NCBI GenBank assembly: GCA_026388665.1
Contig: JAPLJJ010000088.1
Coordinates: 1 to 59,853, forward strand
Direction: 5' to 3'
DNA: 59,853 nt
Origin: Deltaproteobacteria bacterium
GTDB lineage: Bacteria > Desulfobacterota > Desulfomonilia > Desulfomonilales > Desulfomonilaceae
The translations under genes and the position numbers were made by a program. The notes beneath the pieces were generated by a model, which ran no database searches, had not been told where the DNA came from, and worked only from the letters and a program-made list of their open reading frames with translations. The first letter of the stretch is position 1, and every line of letters starts with the position of its first letter. Of the stretch, positions 49,378 through 59,785 are shown piece after piece.

Positions 49378-50835
49378 TTAACCGATACCGAAAGTGTCAA
49401 GCATCGAGAGGGCTGCTTTTCTACCCGCGCCCATCGCCAAAATAACAGTCGCTGCGCCTGTTACAATATCTCCACCAGCCCATATCCGATCACGGGAAGT
49501 CTTTCCGGTTTCAAGATCAGCGACAATGTTGCCCCACTTGTTGGTTTCTAACTTCTTTGTGCTTGTGGGGACCAAGGGATTAGCCGCGTTACCTATTGCG
49601 ACAATCACAGTGTCGCATTCTATATGCGCTGTTTCCCCGGGAATCGCCACTGGACGTCGTCGACCGGAAGCGTCTGGTTCACCGAGCTGCATTTTTTGAA
49701 CATTCACACCAACCGCCCAACCGGCGTCATTTCCAACGATTTCAGTGGGAGAGTTCAGGAGCTGAAATTTCACACCTTCCTCAACAGCGTGATGTACCTC
49801 TTCAGTTCGAGCTGGCAACTCATCCATGGTTCGTCTGTATACGATTGTTACTTCTTCGGCCCCTAGGCGCAAGGCAGTTCTCGCCGAATCCATAGCCACG
49901 TTACCTCCTCCAAACACTACGACCCTACGACCTTTTGCGATCGGCGTATCCGCCTGAGGGAACAAATAGGCTTTCATCAAATTGGCTCGAGTCAAGAATT
50001 CGTTTGCCGAGTAGACCCCGTTTAGATTTTCGCCAGGAATTTTCAAAAACAGAGGCGCTCCAGCGCCGGAGCCAATAAACACTCCGTCATATTTACGTTT
50101 CTCGAGCATATCATCTACTGTTTCTATTCTTCCAACAACCCAGTTGGTTTTGAACTCGACGCCCATTTTTTGGAGTTCATCAACTTCTGCTCTGACGATT
50201 GCTTTGGGGAGCCTAAACTCAGGGATGCCGTAGACAAGCACTCCGCCAAGTTCGTGCAAGGCTTCGAAAACCGTTACAGCAACACCTTTTTTGATAAGAG
50301 CGCCAGACAGGGTTAGCCCTGCGGGTCCGGACCCGACAACCCCAACTCTTAATCCGGTAGATTTCGGAAGCTCCGGCCTCTTGCCATCATCGTGAAGGGC
50401 TGCGTAATCAGCCACGTATCTTTCGAGCCTTCCAATTGCGCACGGCTCATTTTTCCCTTTTGCCCCAACAACGCACTTAGCCTCGCACTGGCTTTCCTGT
50501 GGACACACTCTTCCGGCTATCCTCGGTAAGCTGTTTTTTTCCTTGATTTTCCAAGCGGCCCCCATGAGGTCTCCGCTCTTCACCAGTTGAACAAAATCAG
50601 GAATGTCGACTTCAACAGGGCAACCCTTTATACAGGAAGGTTTCTTGCACTGAAGACACCGACTGGCTTCCAGCAGCGCCAGATCGTTATCATATCCCAG
50701 GGCCACTTCATAAAAGTTGTGAGCCCTCTCTATCGGATTCTGTTCAGGCATTTTCTGCCTGGGAATCTTGGGTTTTTTAGTTGGTTTAGACACTTGGTCG
50801 CTCATTATGCGCCTCCGGGGAACGTGCATTGACAC
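49378..50835 (-). CDS. nfnB: NADPH-dependent glutamate synthase-like / NfnB subunit
   Basis: CLQCKKPSCIKGCPV, GSGPAGLTLSGAL, VVFGGGNVAMDSARTALRLG; paired with the NfnA-like gene. Confidence 0.85.
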   Translation of the reverse strand: MSMHVPRRRIMSDQVSKPTKKPKIPRQKMPEQNPIERAHNFYEVALGYDNDLALLEASRCLQCKKPSCIKGCPVEVDIPDFVQLVKSGDLMGAAWKIKEKNSLPRIAGRVCPQESQCEAKCVVGAKGKNEPCAIGRLERYVADYAALHDDGKRPELPKSTGLRVGVVGSGPAGLTLSGALIKKGVAVTVFEALHELGGVLVYGIPEFRLPKAIVRAEVDELQKMGVEFKTNWVVGRIETVDDMLEKRKYDGVFIGSGAGAPLFLKIPGENLNGVYSANEFLTRANLMKAYLFPQADTPIAKGRRVVVFGGGNVAMDSARTALRLGAEEVTIVYRRTMDELPARTEEVHHAVEEGVKFQLLNSPTEIVGNDAGWAVGVNVQKMQLGEPDASGRRRPVAIPGETAHIECDTVIVAIGNAANPLVPTSTKKLETNKWGNIVADLETGKTSRDRIWAGGDIVTGAATVILAMGAGRKAALSMLDTFGIG

Positions 50836-51665
50836 CCACGGGGTGTCTCACGGAAGTTGTTGAGAGCAATCAGTTCCGGGCCTTTGTACATTGCCAGTCG
50901 CTTCATCAATAGATCGAAATCTACCTGAAGGCCATCGAATTCCGGTCCATCAACGCATCCAAACATGGTTTTTCCTGCAACTTCGACTCTGCAAGCCCCA
51001 CACATTCCAGTGCCGTCAACCATGATAGGATTCAAACTCACCACTGTAGGAAGATTGACCTTTCTGGTTACGTTACACACGGCTTTCATCATAGGGACAG
51101 GACCAATGGCCACTACGAGATCTATCTTTGTTCCTTTATCGATCAGACCTTGAAGCACTTGCGTCACAAAGCCGTGAACGCCGAAGGACCCGTCGTCAGT
51201 AGAAATAATAAGCTCGTCGCTTACCTTCTTGATCTCCTCGGTCATGATTAGCAGACCTTCGGTGCGTGCGCCGATGATGCTGATAACATGGTTCCCGGCA
51301 TCATGCATTCCCTTTGTAATAGGATAAAGCGGCGCTACACCTATGCCGCCACCTACTCCAACAACAGTACCGAACTTTTCAAGATGAGTCGGTTTTCCGA
51401 GAGGTCCGCACATATCCTCAAACTTCTCGCCCACACACATGGTTCCCATGAAGTAGGTCGTCGTTCCAACTTCTTGCCAGACAAGGGTAATAGTTCCTTT
51501 TTCAGCATCCTTGTCCGCAACGGTAAGTGGAATTCTTTCTCCGTCTTTGTGGGTACGCAAGATTATGAACTGACCCGGCAGATGGGCCCTGGCGATATCT
51601 GGAGCTGAAATTACGGCGCGATTCACCCCCGGGCCTATACGTTCTTTTTCAAGAATTTCAAACAT
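50805..51665 (-). CDS. nfnA: sulfide/dihydroorotate dehydrogenase-like FAD/NAD-binding protein, NfnA-like
   Basis: VGVGGGIGVAPLYPITKGM, GTGMCGACRVEVAGKTMFGCVDGPEFDG [2Fe-2S]. Confidence 0.87.
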   Translation of the reverse strand: MFEILEKERIGPGVNRAVISAPDIARAHLPGQFIILRTHKDGERIPLTVADKDAEKGTITLVWQEVGTTTYFMGTMCVGEKFEDMCGPLGKPTHLEKFGTVVGVGGGIGVAPLYPITKGMHDAGNHVISIIGARTEGLLIMTEEIKKVSDELIISTDDGSFGVHGFVTQVLQGLIDKGTKIDLVVAIGPVPMMKAVCNVTRKVNLPTVVSLNPIMVDGTGMCGACRVEVAGKTMFGCVDGPEFDGLQVDFDLLMKRLAMYKGPELIALNNFRETPRGCQCTFPGGA

Positions 51666-51939
51666 GAAATAAACCTCCTCAGGCTTCTATACGGAAAAAT
51701 TTTCTCAGGAAAACTCGCTCGGCTGGTATGATGTGTCGAAAGCAGAGTTACAATTAAAATAAGTATCATAACAAAACTATGACGAGCAACAAGTTTATGG
51801 ACCTGAAATCAGACCAATTGTTGGAGGAAACAATCCGGCGCTTAACCGGCATATGAAGAGAGTTAAAATTAAAGAGATTTAGATCCTGGAGTTCGCTATT
51901 GTGAAATCGTGAATAAACAATCGCTCCTATTTAGAAGCA

Positions 51940-54168
51940 TCACTCAAGCCGGGCTCTGATATTCTTGAATTCATTTTGCTGACGCAATTCTTGAAAAACC
52001 GGGTCCTGAGAAATCTTGTCCGAGTTACGGTAGCCTCTGTCTATGGCCTTGTTCAAGGCTTGGAAAGCGAGAGAGTTCTGGTGGTTCAAAGCATACATAC
52101 CCGCTAGGTTGTAATAATGAGTCGGGTCTCCAGGTTCGGCCTCAACTGCTTTCTGCATCCACTTTATAGCCTCTGTTGTTTTGCCTGAAATCGCTAAAGT
52201 AAGGGCGTAAGGGGAAAAAAGCTGAATAGAATCCGGATATTTTGCAATCCCTTTTGTAATGAGGTTTGTCGCATCAGCCACACGCGCTGATTCCAACAAC
52301 AACATTGCCAGGTTGGCGTAAACTTCCGGCATGTCATGACCGGAATGAAGGATATCCTCATAAGTTCGTTGCGCTTCGTTTTTAATTCCTGCTTTATACA
52401 GTGCTATGGCAAGGGAAAGCCTTAACTCTGGGTCGCCACCGGAAAGTCGGACAGCTTCTCTATATCGATCAATGGCATCTCGAAATTGATGATCCTCAAG
52501 AGCAAAAGCGCCGAGCATTTTGTGAACCTCAGGATTATCAGTTTCACGGGCGGCAATTCGTAACAGCGCCTGCCTGGCTTCATCCTTTTTACCCGCCCAT
52601 CTAAGCGTTTTTGCGAGGTTTAAGTCTCGAAGCTCGAAAATAGAAGGATCTAGAGATTTCAAGCCTTGATCCATCACCGACAAGATTTCATTCTCATTCA
52701 ATGCCCTGCATGATTTCACCAACCCCATTTTTTCTATTCTCTGAAACAAGAGCGCAGCCAAAGCCTGGTGCAGTTCGATAGTCGGATGAACATGATCCAG
52801 AAAGCTTTCGTCCCCAGGTATGCCGGATGTGCTCCCATGTTTCTTCGCATAGGAATCAACAAAGTCGGAAAAACCAATAAGGTTGATTCTATTCTCATCC
52901 GCAATGCGTCGAATTGACTCAATTATCGGTGATGTAGCCCTTAACGGACAGACATCAAGATCTCTAGCTTTCACAAAATTTAGCCGAGCTTCTTCATCGA
53001 GCCCTTCTCCTTCGAGGGCCTTTCCCTTCAAGAAATAGGTGAGCGCGTATAACGGATCTTTAGACTCAATCTCATTTAGTTCAGCAATTGCTTTTTGGTA
53101 TTGTCTTTGCGAAACTAGATATTTGATCTCATTCAGTTTACGCTCGATCCGGGCTCGCTCGGATTGGCTAGAGTTCTTTTCATGTTCTGATTTGAAGGGC
53201 GAGAAATCTTTCAGGTTGGAAGGAGTTTCTACCAAAATAACCGGGACTTCGGCCGCGTCGCACAGCGAAATCATTTGCTTGAGATTATAAGCAAAATGCT
53301 GCACAACTCCGTTCGAGAATTCTTCATCTCGATAGTACAGATCCAGACCTGCGCTTTTATCCAAAATGGTGGTCGCCTCGTCATTCAAAAGAGTTCTGCC
53401 GGGCAGCCTTGAATTGGAAGTAGTCGGTTTTTGATTGGATCCTATGCTTGTGGGTCTTACCTTGTTGATTATCGGAGACAGGAGAGTTTCCAAACCCTTA
53501 TAGATCCTAAGATATTCCAGATGAGACCGTAGAGAAATGACAAGAGAACCCTGCTGAAACAGACTCGAATAACTGCGGCGCTCAAGGAATTCGTTGTGGC
53601 CGACATAGATTATTACTAGGTCAGGATTGTAACTTAACCCCTCTTTGACCAAGTGAACGATCCGGTATGAGGCATAAGATATTCCTCCAACGTTGATAAC
53701 CTCAATGTTCTTTTCCGGACACGACGTTTTTAAGAGATCTTCTAACCATCTGGAATAAGAAGTTTGACCATCAAACGGATGACCGTACGTCGTCGATTCA
53801 CCGAATGAAAAGACCCGAAACGTATTTTTTCGCTTTTCAACGGGGAAGGATATTTTGTTAAAATATTTTAATCGATTGGGAGAAATTGACGCGACACCGT
53901 TATTGACGGAAAACAGAGGACGGACAGCAGAAAACCCTACGAAAGGGTCCTCAATGTTCACAGTTGGGGTCCACACAAGGCGAAGACCGATCTCTATTAG
54001 GGCAAGCAACAACAAACAAATGACTATGCCAATGGAAACATTCTTGATCCAGCCCCTAAGAGAATTTTCGTTTATTGGACTATTATCGAGTAAGATTGTT
54101 GAATCAGGGGCAGCCGATTCCTTCTTGGTTTTTACTAAAGCTCGCCGATTCTTGGATTTCGAACGCAT
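51940..54168 (-). CDS. membrane-anchored SGNH/GDSL hydrolase-TPR fusion
   Basis: FSFGESTTYGHPF, YVGHNEFLERR, DHVHPT; C-terminal TPR repeats. Confidence 0.8.
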   Translation of the reverse strand: MRSKSKNRRALVKTKKESAAPDSTILLDNSPINENSLRGWIKNVSIGIVICLLLLALIEIGLRLVWTPTVNIEDPFVGFSAVRPLFSVNNGVASISPNRLKYFNKISFPVEKRKNTFRVFSFGESTTYGHPFDGQTSYSRWLEDLLKTSCPEKNIEVINVGGISYASYRIVHLVKEGLSYNPDLVIIYVGHNEFLERRSYSSLFQQGSLVISLRSHLEYLRIYKGLETLLSPIINKVRPTSIGSNQKPTTSNSRLPGRTLLNDEATTILDKSAGLDLYYRDEEFSNGVVQHFAYNLKQMISLCDAAEVPVILVETPSNLKDFSPFKSEHEKNSSQSERARIERKLNEIKYLVSQRQYQKAIAELNEIESKDPLYALTYFLKGKALEGEGLDEEARLNFVKARDLDVCPLRATSPIIESIRRIADENRINLIGFSDFVDSYAKKHGSTSGIPGDESFLDHVHPTIELHQALAALLFQRIEKMGLVKSCRALNENEILSVMDQGLKSLDPSIFELRDLNLAKTLRWAGKKDEARQALLRIAARETDNPEVHKMLGAFALEDHQFRDAIDRYREAVRLSGGDPELRLSLAIALYKAGIKNEAQRTYEDILHSGHDMPEVYANLAMLLLESARVADATNLITKGIAKYPDSIQLFSPYALTLAISGKTTEAIKWMQKAVEAEPGDPTHYYNLAGMYALNHQNSLAFQALNKAIDRGYRNSDKISQDPVFQELRQQNEFKNIRARLE

Positions 54169-54351
54169 GACAAACTCTCACAAACGCTATCTATAAGTTG
54201 TGCTTCCCAGCAAAGCGATTTTCATGATTTCTGCCGATATTTGACCTTCAGGCTAATTCCAATTAAAATTATAACAGGTCTGAAGATCCAATATTGAGAG
54301 TAAGGCTAAAGCCATTGAGAAATTTTGGCAACCTGACAGAGAGGGCATAAA

Positions 54352-54648
54352 ATGGGTAAGAGTTTTTTGTTAACGTGCGGGGCGTTTTTTCTACTAATTT
54401 TGTTCTGCAACACGGTTATAGCACAGGATCCGATCAAATGGTCGGCCCCGATGAATCATTACCCGGAGCAATGGTCACCTACACCCGCTCCACCGCAATA
54501 CAATCCGTACGGCTATTCATACCCGTACGGGGCTTATGGTTACGGCGGATATGGGCAAAACCAAGCCTATTCTTATGGTTATGGCGCGCCGGTTCAGCAG
54601 TATGGTGGTCAGTATTCCGGTAACCCATATTACTACTACGGCAGGTAA
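54352..54648 (+). CDS. small secreted Tyr/Gly-rich low-complexity protein
   Basis: Signal peptide then YNPYGYSYPYGAYGYGGYGQNQAYSYGYGAPVQQYGGQYSGNPYYYYGR. Confidence 0.7.
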   Translation: MGKSFLLTCGAFFLLILFCNTVIAQDPIKWSAPMNHYPEQWSPTPAPPQYNPYGYSYPYGAYGYGGYGQNQAYSYGYGAPVQQYGGQYSGNPYYYYGR

Positions 54649-54665
54649 CCGGCGGCGTTTTGCAT

Positions 54666-56384
54666 CTAGAATTCAGCTAACCAGGAGTCGATCTGTGTCT
54701 TGACCACAGAGACCAGCTCGTCTGGTGAAACCAGGTTGGTCTCCTTAGTTTTTCGGTTTCTCAGTTCGACCTTTCCCTGAGCCAGGGCCTTTTGGCCAAC
54801 CGTTATTCTGAACGGTATGCCGAACAGATCAGCGTCCTTGAATTTCACTCCCGGACGTTCGTCTCTGTCATCCCAGAGCGCGTCTATCCCACTACTCCAC
54901 AGGTTCTCGTAAACTTTCTGCGCTGCCTCATTAATCGTATCGGATTTGGCTCCCACAGGTGTAACAATGGCAGTGAATGGCGCCAACGGGGGTGGGAAGA
55001 TAATGCCGTCGTCATCATGATTTTGTTCGATAGCTGCGGCCAACACGCGACTGACACCAATTCCATAACATCCCATTATCATCAAAGTTTCTTTCCCCTC
55101 CGGGTCAAGAAATGACGCGTTCATGGCTTTTGAATATTTGTCTCCAAGTTTGAAAATATGTCCAACTTCAATACCTCTGCTCAAGCGCAAGGTCCCTGAA
55201 CAATGCGGGCACATATCACCTTCAGTCGCTGCTCTGAAATCTCCAAAGTTGTTCACTTGAAAATGATTCCGCGGATCAACGTTTACGAGGTGCGTGTCAG
55301 CCTCATTCGCTCCAATTACAGCCGATTCTATTTCGACGATAGCGTTGTCGGCAAGGACCACCACGTTTCTCAATCCAATAGGGCCTGAAAATCCCAATGG
55401 ACCACCGGTAACCTCTTGGATAAGGTTGGCGTTGGCCATTTCAAGTTCAGAAACGTTCAGAAAATTTTTTATCTTCACTTCATTGAGTTCGTGATCGCCT
55501 CTCAACAGGACAGCGATCGGTCCGTTTTCCGTCCTGAGTATAAGTGTCTTGATGATAGCTCTAGGATTTACGCCTAAAAATTTGGCCACATCATCTACAG
55601 TTGTGACACCTGGGGTCTTGACCTTTTCCGGGGTACCGGACAGAGCTGGAAGCGAAGCTGGAAGACACCGAATCTCGGCCTTTTCTAAATTCGCTGCGTA
55701 ATCACATGAATCACAGGATACTATGGTGTCTTCGCCTGTAGCGGCCAACACCATGAATTCATGTGAAAAACTACCGCCAATAGGACCTGAATCGGCCTCC
55801 ACAGCCCTGAATTTTAGACCACAACGCCGGAAAGTTTTTTCGTAAGCGTCTCGCATTTGACGGTATGATTCTTCGGCCCCTTCCTCTGTCGCGTCAAAAG
55901 AATAGCCGTCCTTCATCATGAACTCACGTCCCCGCATCAATCCAAAACGAGGTCTGATTTCGTCACGAAACTTAGTCTGAATCTGGTACAAATTTAGAGG
56001 AAGGTCCCGATAAGAACGGACCTCACGTCGGACGAGGTCGGTGATAACTTCCTCATGAGTAGGGCCGAGGCAACATTCCCTGTCGTGCCTGTCCTTGAAT
56101 CTCAGAAGCTCTTTTCCATAGATCTCCCAACGGCCTGATTCTTTCCAGAGTTCGGATGGTTGCACCACGGGCATGAAAACTTCCTGCGCGCCTGCGGCGT
56201 TCATTTCTTCTCGAACGATCTGTTCCACTTTGCGCAATGAACGATAACCTAGAGGCAAATATGAATATATTCCCGCAGTCAACTTACGGATCATGCCGGC
56301 TCGTACCATGAGCTTATGGCTTATTACTTCCGCGTCCGCAGGATCTTCTTTAAGGGTAGGGGCCAGGAGCTTGGACAATTTCAT
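54666..56384 (-). CDS. proS: prolyl-tRNA synthetase (bacterial type with INS domain)
   Basis: Class II motifs [65 protein letters not shown]. Confidence 0.96.
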   Translation of the reverse strand: MKLSKLLAPTLKEDPADAEVISHKLMVRAGMIRKLTAGIYSYLPLGYRSLRKVEQIVREEMNAAGAQEVFMPVVQPSELWKESGRWEIYGKELLRFKDRHDRECCLGPTHEEVITDLVRREVRSYRDLPLNLYQIQTKFRDEIRPRFGLMRGREFMMKDGYSFDATEEGAEESYRQMRDAYEKTFRRCGLKFRAVEADSGPIGGSFSHEFMVLAATGEDTIVSCDSCDYAANLEKAEIRCLPASLPALSGTPEKVKTPGVTTVDDVAKFLGVNPRAIIKTLILRTENGPIAVLLRGDHELNEVKIKNFLNVSELEMANANLIQEVTGGPLGFSGPIGLRNVVVLADNAIVEIESAVIGANEADTHLVNVDPRNHFQVNNFGDFRAATEGDMCPHCSGTLRLSRGIEVGHIFKLGDKYSKAMNASFLDPEGKETLMIMGCYGIGVSRVLAAAIEQNHDDDGIIFPPPLAPFTAIVTPVGAKSDTINEAAQKVYENLWSSGIDALWDDRDERPGVKFKDADLFGIPFRITVGQKALAQGKVELRNRKTKETNLVSPDELVSVVKTQIDSWLAEF

Positions 56385-56592
56385 AAAAATTCCTCTGAAG
56401 GAGAATTCTAAATGGTGAGTGAGGCATGTTTAACTTCACATGCCGGAGCCATTAACCTCACAAGTTTTAGCAGAATGGCCTGAAATAGGCAACGCCGGCC
56501 GATTGAGCAAGTCTCCTTTTGGTCATAATGACAAGGGAAGGGTGACAGCTCCCCCAATGTCATTTGTAGGAACCAAGCGATGAGAAATCCAA

Positions 56593-57612
56593 ATGAGTCA
56601 GTTAGAGCTTAATCAGATAGTTCTTTTTTGTTATGATATTTTTCAGAGGGTTCATTGGCTCATGCATCGTTCGCCGGATGAGATTTTACAGGTTGCTGGA
56701 GAACTCAAGCAGATTCTGGTTTCGTGCCGACTTTGTCCACGAGAATGTGGAGTAGACCGCACAAAAGGTGAATTGGGATTTTGTGGAGCGAGTTTACTAC
56801 CTTCAGTCAGCAGCATTGTTATGCATTTCGGTGAAGAGCCGCCTCTAGTTGGGGACCGTGGAGCAGGGACCATTTTTTTCGCTTATTGCAATCTTCGGTG
56901 TGTATTCTGTCAGAATCACCAGATTAGCCGGGGTCTTGTCGGTAAAGAGATTTTAGTCTCCGATTTAGCTTCTGAGATGATCCGTCTCCAGAACGAAGGA
57001 GCGTTAAACATTGAACCGGTTTCTCCAACTCATCAAGTTCATGCTTTCATAGAGGCCCTGGGGTTGGCTATCGGCAATGGGTTGAATTTACCGGTTGTCT
57101 ACAATTGTGGTGGATACGAATCTCTGGAAGTCATTAAATTAATTAACGGTATTGTTGATATTTACTTGCCTGATCTCAAGTATGCTGAAAATGACGCTGC
57201 ATCGGAATATTCAAGTTGTCCGGATTATGTGGAACATGCCAGGGCTGCTATATTGGAGATGTATTCGCAAGTAGGCGATTTAGAACTCGATCCGGATGGT
57301 AGCGCCGTCCGAGGCTTGATAATCAGGCATCTTGTTTTGCCGAACGACGCATCAGGCACAATTGACACATTACAGTGGATAAAGGCCAATCTATCCACCG
57401 ATGTTACAGTATCGTTGATGTCGCAATATTCGCCGATGTACGAAGCTCATAAATTCGATCAACTCAATACACGCATCAGTCAGGATGAGTATGAAAGGGT
57501 GGTTGATAAATGCTGGGAGCTTGGGTTCGAAAATGTTTTTATCCAGAACTTCGAATCTCAGGATCTGGGAATCCCCGATTTTACCGATGATGAGCCTTTT
57601 GAGTGGAGGTAG
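56593..57612 (+). CDS. PflA-like radical SAM protein
   Basis: CRLCPRECGVDRTKGELGFCGA, GTIFFAYCNLRCVFCQNHQIS. Confidence 0.9.
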   Translation: MSQLELNQIVLFCYDIFQRVHWLMHRSPDEILQVAGELKQILVSCRLCPRECGVDRTKGELGFCGASLLPSVSSIVMHFGEEPPLVGDRGAGTIFFAYCNLRCVFCQNHQISRGLVGKEILVSDLASEMIRLQNEGALNIEPVSPTHQVHAFIEALGLAIGNGLNLPVVYNCGGYESLEVIKLINGIVDIYLPDLKYAENDAASEYSSCPDYVEHARAAILEMYSQVGDLELDPDGSAVRGLIIRHLVLPNDASGTIDTLQWIKANLSTDVTVSLMSQYSPMYEAHKFDQLNTRISQDEYERVVDKCWELGFENVFIQNFESQDLGIPDFTDDEPFEWR

Positions 57613-57842
57613 GGAAGGGCTGGTTACTTACTAAGGCAACTCATGGCTGGGATTCAAATTAAGAGTTTACCTGAAGATGTTGTATATTGACATGAGCCAG
57701 GCTACTCGGATTCCGTCCTTCCAGTAAATTTTCTTGCCTTCCAAGTAACTATAGTTTTGCAATTTATAAATCAATAGGCTGGAATTGCAGATTAATTTCT
57801 TGAAAATTATCCACATTCCTGCCGTAGGCGGCTTGGGAAAAA

Positions 57843-57994
57843 CTGGTGGTGCAACACCAGAGGGTCAAGCTAGGCATAATAGAGCGTTAACGCTCGTTGG
57901 TGGTATTTTGGTGTGCATTATCGCCCACCACTAAAACGCCATAATATAAGCTTGTTATTAGTATTATCGATTTCTGACGAGCGACATCGCTCGT
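57843..57994. other. cluster of palindromes/hairpins in intergenic DNA (possible MITE-like remnant)
   Basis: CTGGTGgtgcaaCACCAG, GAGCGTTAACGCTC, GGTGGT...ACCACC, ACGAGCGAcaTCGCTCGT in about 150 bp. Confidence 0.5.
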
Positions 57995-58347
57995 AATCTC
58001 GGGTGCGCCCCATTCTATCATGTATAATGCCTGACTTTAATTACAACCTATATTTATTTGACATTATAAGACATGTTTTGTTGCACTATATTTGGAGCCA
58101 AATGTGGCGTCGTTCTTGCTTTTGAACGATTCGGCGAAGGATGGATAGGTTTGTCCAGCAGCCTAGAGATGGAGAGCCGGGAGGTCACCCGGAAGCCTCG
58201 TGGTGTCAATGATATTATTGCTTCGAAGAATGGAAACCTACCATCCGTGAGAATTTTAGCTACCAGATAGGAGGAGCCGTCTATGACTCTTGAAATTACC
58301 TCATTCGTATGGGTGAATTTTTACGCTAATCATAGTCGGAGGGGAAA

Positions 58348-58683
58348 ATGAGGGTGGCGCTTGTTCTCGCCATGTGTTGTGTTTCCTTTGCTGGGTTGGT
58401 TTATGGCTTAGTGAGTTCAGAAGGCCCCAAATACTGGGTAGTCGAGATGGATATGTTTGCTGGAGAATGTCACAATACCCAGCAGGCACTTTTTAAGCAG
58501 CTTCGTGATAAGGATTTCGAGGGAATTCAGGAATTAATTAAGCAGGGCAAAGTCACTTTTTTCGGTAGGGGTGACAAAATTTGTCTCATCAAACGTTCTT
58601 TGACCTTTGATAAGGTGAAGCGCGACGGAGACGAGAAGACGTGGATAGTTGCTCATACGACCATTCGACCTTTTAGCAAATGA
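58348..58683 (+). CDS. small secreted hypothetical protein
   Basis: MRVALVLAMCCVSFAGLVYG signal peptide, GGAGG RBS. Confidence 0.65.
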   Translation: MRVALVLAMCCVSFAGLVYGLVSSEGPKYWVVEMDMFAGECHNTQQALFKQLRDKDFEGIQELIKQGKVTFFGRGDKICLIKRSLTFDKVKRDGDEKTWIVAHTTIRPFSK

Positions 58684-58689
58684 TTATGC

Positions 58690-59175
58690 CATGACCGGAT
58701 CACCGATCTTCTAAGAACGAATAAGTGAGTATAGTCGCCCTTGAAAGGCACATTTGTCTTCTGCTCTACCGGCAACAACTTGCCCATGCGGGCCTCCCAC
58801 ACAGGGTCCAACACTCTCCCAACGGTATCATCGTTGAGTTTCGAGGGAGGTACCTCCACCCCCAGAAGCAACCCCATGTCCATTGCCTTGAACGAACACC
58901 CTAGACGATACAAAGGACTACATCCCGAAAGTGTATCAATTATCAATGCGTTGACCACGTGACCCCGCACTCACGTCCGTTTCGCCGGGACACAAACGGT
59001 TGATTTCCTCCACCACACCCATTTTCTTGACAAACGATGAAACGATCGGTAAAAAGCCAACATCAGATGCTTGAATATTCAGGGATTGCAGTTCCATGGA
59101 GTCCTTCCTCAGAGCACTCCACCTCTCTAACAAATTCCTGACTCCATGTCGCGCTAATTTGCTAATCAACCCCAA
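58690..59175 (-). pseudogene. truncated, frameshifted DUF4277 (IS1634-like) transposase
   Basis: MELQSLNIQASDVGFLPIVSSFVKKMGVVEEINRLCPGETDVSAG, then +1 shift near 58972, then HVVNALIIDTLSGCSPLYRLGCSFKAMDMGLLLGVEVPPSKLNDDTVGRVLD. Confidence 0.75.
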
Positions 59176-59242
59176 AAAAATCCTGTAAGGCTCCCTTTTT
59201 CAGGTGCGGAATGTGAGACTGAGTTTAATTCTGAGGGATTTC

Positions 59243-59785
59243 ATGAATTTTTCAACAGCGGAAGTTAGAAACTTCCTGGACCGGAAAAGGCAATGGTTTC
59301 TGATAATTGCTTATGGACTATTTCTGATAGTCGGGATAGCAATTTGCTCAGATTACGGGGTTTCCTGGGATGAGCTTTCCCAGGATGCCTATGGCCGTAG
59401 AAATATAGAATTTATTCTTGAAGGCAGGCCCTTTCCTGAAGGCTGGGACGCTGTCTATTATGGTCCAGTTTTTTCCTCGACCGCTTATGCACTCGCAAGC
59501 CTCATATCGCCACACGAGGATCGGACTCATTTCCTGGTTGTTCACTTTATTACTTTCTTATATTTTTACACTAGCGTAGTTTTTTTCTTTCGTCTGGCAA
59601 AATCTTATCTTGGGTCTGACTATTGGGCGTTGTTGGCAGCAGCTCTGCTCGTTACGAGTCCACGGATTTTTGCAGACTCATTTTACAACCCTAAAGATAT
59701 CCCTTTTCTTTCCGCAATGATTATTGGGTTTTTCACCATGCAGCGGTTCCTTGAGAGCAATGGTCTAATGGATTGGGACAGTTGA
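59243..59785 (+). CDS. N-terminal part of a multi-TM glycosyltransferase (GT39/ArnT-like), apparently truncated
   Basis: DYGVSWDELSQDAYGRRNIEF, SPRIFADSFYNPKDIPFLSAM; ends after 180 aa. Confidence 0.6.
   Translation: MNFSTAEVRNFLDRKRQWFLIIAYGLFLIVGIAICSDYGVSWDELSQDAYGRRNIEFILEGRPFPEGWDAVYYGPVFSSTAYALASLISPHEDRTHFLVVHFITFLYFYTSVVFFFRLAKSYLGSDYWALLAAALLVTSPRIFADSFYNPKDIPFLSAMIIGFFTMQRFLESNGLMDWDS

Noticed and set aside
58073-58270. 65-aa ORF and riboswitch-like GCCGGGAGGTCACCCGGAAGCC segment upstream of 58348
   Set aside because: No recognizable protein family and no match by eye to known riboswitch cores; left as unexplained intergenic sequence.
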